From Candidatus Omnitrophota bacterium (GTDB lineage Bacteria > Omnitrophota > Omnitrophia > Omnitrophales > Danuiimicrobiaceae), in contig JACQQP010000133.1 in the NCBI GenBank assembly GCA_016206945.1, positions 1 through 15,004 of the forward strand: 15,004 nucleotides of DNA. Direction: 5' to 3'. How positions within the stretch are numbered: the first letter of the stretch is position 1; each line of letters begins with the position of its first letter. Below are positions 13,343 to 15,004 of this stretch, one piece after another. The translations under genes and the position numbers were made by a program. A model generated the notes under the pieces. It was not told the DNA's origin and made no database searches. It saw only the letters and a program-made list of their open reading frames with translations.

Positions 13343-14356
13343 TTAGACCGCTGCCTTCACTGCTGAGACGAACCGATTGATGCCAGTATCATCTTTGAAC
13401 ATCTTAACCGATCCAAACTCATTGGCCTCTAAAATTTCCGAAACAGAAGATGCTTGCCCCAATCCCACTTCGAAGAAGACATATCTGCCCGGTTTCAAAA
13501 CTTCTCTCGCCCTGCTTGCAATCCGCCTGAAAAAATCGAGGCCGTCCACGCCGCCGTCAAGCGCCGCGCGCGGCTCAAAATGAATCTCGGGCTGAAGATT
13601 CTCGAGATCCTGAGACGTTAAATAAGGAGGGTTGGAAATAACCGCATCAAACAGAGGCGCTTCGGCTCCAAGCCAAAGGTCTGTTTCGACAAAATGAATT
13701 CGATCACGCACACCGTTTCGATCGGCATTTTCTCTGGCGTACTGAAGCGAACACCCTGAAATATCGGTGGCTGTAATCAGCCAATCAGGGCGTTCCTGAG
13801 CCAGGCTGATAGCAATATTCCCAGATCCAGTTCCCACATCCAACAAATGTACATCCCCCTCACCCTTCCCTCTCCCCCTCCCAGGGGGAGAGGATAGAGG
13901 TGAGGGGGTGACGCAACACGCAAATTCCAAATCCAATTCCTGAAGTACAATCTCAACCAACACTTCGGTCTCGGGCCTCGGAATCAAGCACCCTTCGCCA
14001 ACTTCAAGAACTGCATTCCTAAAAGGAACATTCCCGAGCAGATATTGGAGCGGACATCTCCCGGCGCGTTCTCTTAAGAGCAACTCATACTGTTCCTCTT
14101 GTGCTTCATTAAGCTTCGTCCAAGGATCCAGATAAAGCAAAAAACGAGGCCGTTTGAGCACATGGGAAAGGAGCTCTTCGGCAGAAATTCTTGCCTCAGG
14201 AACGCGTGAGGATTCCAAGAAATCAATTCCCCATTTAAGAAAACTAGAGGCGGTTTCATTAGTCCCCTTTTCATCCCTCACCCCAACCCTCTCCCCTAGG
14301 GAGAGGGGAGGATGAGGGGAATTTCTGAAGCTTATGAAACCCGGTCTGGTAACCAT
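13343..14356 (-). CDS. prmC: Release factor glutamine N5-methyltransferase, with two in-frame palindromic repeats
   Basis: Methylates the Gln of the GGQ motif of class I release factors; its substrate gene prfA is directly upstream. A helical N-terminal domain (F-L-K-W-G-I-D-F-L-E-S-S, then A-E-E-L-L-S-H-V-L) leads to P-R-P-E-T-E at 126-131, V-G-T-G-S-G at 174-179 (SAM binding) and S-N-P-P-Y at 241-245 (catalytic). Two peptide stretches do not belong to the family: residues about 13-29, encoded by repeat D, and about 149-168 (T-P-S-P-L-S-S-P-P-G-R-G-R-G-K-G-E-G-D), encoded by repeat C just before the SAM motif. The frame stays open through both. The start is uncertain: the ATG lies 2 bases after the prfA stop without a ribosome-binding site, while a GTG at 14281-14279 has GAGAGG 6 bases ahead and gives a family-like N-terminus. 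Confidence 0.92.
   Translation of the reverse strand: MVTRPGFISFRNSPHPPLSLGERVGVRDEKGTNETASSFLKWGIDFLESSRVPEARISAEELLSHVLKRPRFLLYLDPWTKLNEAQEEQYELLLRERAGRCPLQYLLGNVPFRNAVLEVGEGCLIPRPETEVLVEIVLQELDLEFACCVTPSPLSSPPGRGRGKGEGDVHLLDVGTGSGNIAISLAQERPDWLITATDISGCSLQYARENADRNGVRDRIHFVETDLWLGAEAPLFDAVISNPPYLTSQDLENLQPEIHFEPRAALDGGVDGLDFFRRIASRAREVLKPGRYVFFEVGLGQASSVSEILEANEFGSVKMFKDDTGINRFVSAVKAAV
13855..13908. repeat. Palindromic repeat copy C, inside prmC
   Basis: Ends CCCCCTCACC (13855-13864) and GGTGAGGGGG (13899-13908) are identical to those of copy A, with a central CTCTCCCCC / GGGGGAGAG hairpin. The 54 bases equal 18 codons, so the prmC frame is kept. The peptide is Pro-rich then Gly/Arg-rich. 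No clear target-site duplication is seen. It is read through on the - strand. Confidence 0.85.
14272..14320. repeat. Palindromic repeat copy D, at the prmC 5' end
   Basis: CATCCCTCACC on the left faces GGATGAGGGG on the right, with a centre of CCCTCTCCC, CTA, GGGAGAGGG. It is a diverged relative of copies A and C with the same word order. It covers codons of about 13-29 of the prmC frame if translation starts at the ATG, or contains the start if the GTG is used. AAAAGGGGAC next to it on the - strand (14271-14262) recalls the other repeat family, possibly by chance. Confidence 0.75.
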
Positions 14357-14358
14357 AA

Positions 14359-15004
14359 TTAAAGGGCTTCGAGCCGTTTCGCTCGGTCTTCTTTTCTTAA
14401 TGCAGTGATCATCTCGTCAAGGTCGCCGTCTAAAATATCGTGCAGAGCATGAAGGGTGAGTCCGATCCGATGATCCGTCACTCGACTGTCCGGAAAATTA
14501 TAAGTTCTGATTTTCTCGCTACGATCGCCGCTGCCAACCTGCTTCTTCCGATTCGCCGAAATGGCGCGCGCCTGTTTTTCCTGCTCCCTTTCGAAAAGCC
14601 GTGCCCGAAGAACTCGTAGTGCCTTATTCTTATTTTTAAGCTGGGAGCGCTCGTCCTGACAGCGAACGATCAATCCCGTTGGAAGGTGCAAGATCTGTAC
14701 CGCAGAGTCTGTTGTGTTTACGCCTTGGCCTCCGGGACCGCCCGCGCGGCACACTTCAATCCGAAGATCTTCTGGTTTGATATGGACCTCCACTTCATTC
14801 GCTTCTGGTAAAACAGCGACGGTGGCGGCGGAGGTATGAATCCGACCGCTTGCTTCCGTTTCAGGAACGCGCTGTACCCGATGAGTTCCGCTTTCAAACC
14901 GAAATTTCTCATAGGCCCCGTTCCCTGAAACCCCGAAAATAACTTCCTTAAAACCTCCCTTTCCAGTAGGATTTGTGCTGATGACTTCCATCGTAAGCCC
15001 ATAC
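14359..15004 (-). CDS. prfA: Peptide chain release factor 1, C-terminal part (5' end outside window)
   Basis: Class I release factor that recognises UAA and UAG and triggers peptide release. The 214 visible residues run from just before the anticodon-like domain 2 to the end. The frame is open to base 15003, so the start lies beyond the window. The region H-R-V-Q-R-V-P-E-T-E-A-S-G-R-I-H-T-S-A holds the P-x-T stop-codon recognition motif, here P-E-T. This identifies RF1, since RF2 has S-P-F. A-G-G-P-G-G-Q-G-V-N-T holds the catalytic GGQ whose Gln is methylated by PrmC, encoded next. An internal Met at 14991 is not the start. prfA-prmC linkage is a conserved functional pairing. Confidence 0.96.
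   Translation of the reverse strand, partial: YGLTMEVISTNPTGKGGFKEVIFGVSGNGAYEKFRFESGTHRVQRVPETEASGRIHTSAATVAVLPEANEVEVHIKPEDLRIEVCRAGGPGGQGVNTTDSAVQILHLPTGLIVRCQDERSQLKNKNKALRVLRARLFEREQEKQARAISANRKKQVGSGDRSEKIRTYNFPDSRVTDHRIGLTLHALHDILDGDLDEMITALRKEDRAKRLEAL

Noticed and set aside
14262..14271. AAAAGGGGAC next to repeat D as a remnant of the other hairpin family
   Set aside because: Ten bases without the second arm or the AGGTAC part is too little; it could be chance.

Overview
The window reads as a chromosomal segment of a Gram-negative bacterium. The signs are two outer-membrane beta-barrel proteins, a lipoprotein signal, MurA, and respiratory complex I. Composition is moderate in GC. 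A bacterial nucleotide-exchange carrier with a C-terminal repeat domain, and dispersed palindromes containing GGGGACAGGTAC, bring to mind uncultured lineages near the PVC group, such as Omnitrophota. That assignment is an inference from gene content and repeats, not a measured placement.

Layout. Only the left edge is on the + strand: the 3' end of nuoN (1-567). Everything else is on the - strand, so the region reads right to left. Bases 568-730 are a convergent junction with a near-perfect hairpin repeat and a classic terminator. Next comes an independent envelope block: a BBP2/OmpL-like porin (731-2086) with a possible sigma-54 type promoter and a tandem repeat in its leader, a DUF5329-like lipoprotein (2328-2927), and an ATP/ADP-translocase-type carrier with a cytosolic HEAT-like tail (3018-5453).

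From 15004 down to 5631 lies one long co-directional run that looks like an operon or superoperon: prfA (partial), prmC, murA, rpsP, trmD, rplS, rnhB, yraN, and then three exported proteins. These are a dual-specificity-phosphatase-like protein, an Omp85-type barrel without POTRA domains, and a protein with a protein-kinase/HipA-like set of catalytic motifs. Junctions in the run are tight: ATGA between rnhB and yraN, TGATG between phosphatase and barrel, 16 nt between barrel and kinase-like gene. rimM is missing from its usual place between rpsP and trmD.

The most interesting element is the terminal triad (5631-9461): an exported Cx5R phosphatase, an outer-membrane barrel and an exported kinase-like protein, apparently co-translated. 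A phosphatase and kinase-like pair outside the cytoplasm with a dedicated barrel suggests a system that handles a phosphorylated envelope substrate. This is inference.

The second theme is repeats. Two families are seen: GGGGACAGGTAC hairpins (2 copies) and C-rich/G-rich palindromes with CCCTC...GAGGG ends (4 copies). Two copies of the latter lie inside the prmC reading frame, one encoding an in-frame peptide just before the SAM-binding motif and one at the N-terminus, where it may supply a ribosome-binding site and GTG start. No stretch longer than 300 bases lacks a gene. No tRNA, rRNA, CRISPR array or transposase gene was seen.
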